DNA of 64,000 nt. Origin: Lepidurus packardi (taxonomy: Eukaryota > Arthropoda > Branchiopoda > Notostraca > Triopsidae). The translations under genes were made by a program, and so were the position numbers. The stretch's first letter is position 1, and every line of letters begins with the position of its first letter. Below, piece by piece: positions 63,501-64,000 of the stretch. The stretch lies in contig JAKZAN010000007.1 in the NCBI GenBank assembly GCA_023053545.1, positions 5,890,001 through 5,954,000 of the forward strand, written 5' to 3'. Under the pieces are notes generated by a model that was not told the origin of the DNA, ran no database searches, and worked only from the letters and a program-made list of their open reading frames with translations.

Positions 63501-64000
63501 TTTTACGAACGACAAAAAGCCCCAGCGGACAGTGCTTTTCTTCCTAAGGAACGGTTCAAAGGAGAGAAATACTTTGGCTGCGCGTCGACCATGCATGAGA
63601 GATTGGAAACATACGGGGGTTGCTTGCTGAGAGTGCGTTTGCCAGCAACGCAAAAATTTAAACTCGCTGAACCATTGCCCCCCTCCCCCCTGCTACTCCG
63701 GAAGCTTTTACTTAGCCCTCATTTTGGAAACGAGCAAAAAATTACCTGTTCCAGTTCTCGTTTCTCATTTTTCACAGTGCGAGAGGGGCGATTTCATCCG
63801 AGTCCCCTGCGTCTGACAATTTTAATGTTTGTCAATGAAGGCTCAGGCGGACTGCTGAGATCTCATAGTCATTAGCAATGATGAAGAAATAATTGGTGCT
63901 AGAGCTGGCTGGCTGGTTTTCCGCCTTTTTTATTTTTTTAGTCGTCTCAGATCGTCGTCCGTCTTCATTCCCAAGGCCTCCTCGGAGCTGTTCGTCCAAT
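60573..64000. other. Right flank after dpr, no recognised gene
   Basis: The first part should be the dpr 3' untranslated region. A minus-strand open frame at 61726-61992 starts MDPNEKLKV and contains six Glu in a row; it is unrecognised. The 63.0-63.4 kb stretch is less AT-rich than its surroundings and open in several frames (see its own entry). Nothing else is supported. Confidence 0.45.
62995..63420 (+). CDS. Possible coding exon(s), product and frame unresolved
   Basis: This stretch has a higher G+C content than the DNA on either side, and long frames are open together. One plus frame runs without a stop from 62979 through 63420 and beyond, with AELWVGNWDDALMSKFLEGI; a second plus frame carries HPKKQKALLDREGQYSSTVN and ends at a TAA that overlaps a possible donor near 63323; a third starts ATSWPFEQ-like sequence at 62997 (GASPWPFEQSI) and closes at 63184. 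A minus-strand frame is also open. TTCTTAG at about 62989-62995 could be an acceptor. The change in composition suggests selection, but I recognise no family and cannot choose the frame or strand. Confidence 0.2.

Noticed and set aside
1-64000. tRNA genes, CRISPR arrays, bacterial operons or viral insertions
   Set aside because: By-eye scanning for B-box-like GGTTCGAATCC words, regularly spaced repeats and viral enzyme motifs gave nothing convincing. A dedicated search could still find a diverged tRNA.

Overview
This is animal nuclear DNA, most probably from an arthropod. Protein-coding genes are split by short GT-AG introns (mostly 56-140 bp), the DNA between genes is AT-rich, and the set includes a Dpr-type neuronal immunoglobulin protein with the C-terminal motif typical of arthropod Dprs. 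The short introns and a gene set that includes queuosine-tRNA mannosyltransferase and heme oxygenase would fit a small-genome crustacean such as a branchiopod, but that is inference. Nothing viral or bacterial is visible.

Layout. 1-6.6 kb: no recognised gene, apart from a possible partial exon at the very start and one MITE. 6.7-9.2 kb (+): a complete SK-type calcium-activated potassium channel. 13.2-16.3 kb (-) and 24.0-26.4 kb (+): two paired-like homeobox genes, Rx (retinal homeobox) and homeobrain, head to head across 7.7 kb. They are two members of the ancient homeobrain-Rx-orthopedia (HRO) cluster; orthopedia is not in the window. 27.9-38.5 kb: a dense block of six genes: an SLC22-type organic ion transporter (-), the tRNA-queuosine mannosyltransferase QTMAN/GTDC1 (-), a UBE2Q-type ubiquitin-conjugating enzyme (-), a C3orf38 homolog (-), heme oxygenase (+) and syntaxin-18 (-). 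42.0-60.6 kb (+): a dpr gene with a small signal-peptide exon, then a 13 kb intron. 60.6-64 kb: no recognised gene, with one open but unresolved stretch near 63 kb.

All gene models were built by hand from reading frame, GT-AG sites and remembered family similarity. Every multi-exon model closes in phase from ATG to stop. Repeats include a five-copy family of TA-flanked MITEs (one a symmetric fold-back), a 50-nt U2 snRNA 5' fragment beside one MITE, a 50-bp-arm inverted repeat, two diverged tandem duplications and a few microsatellites.

The genes do not form one pathway. The homeobox pair is a developmental regulatory unit; the central block is housekeeping (transport, tRNA modification, ubiquitination, heme breakdown, ER SNARE) packed closely enough to share promoters and 3' ends; SK and dpr are neuronal membrane proteins in looser DNA. 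The observations most worth a second look are the heme oxygenase that lacks the distal aspartate, a Dpr first Ig domain with about 50 extra residues, the conserved Rx-hbn pair, and the MITE family. I did not find a clearly new multi-gene system.
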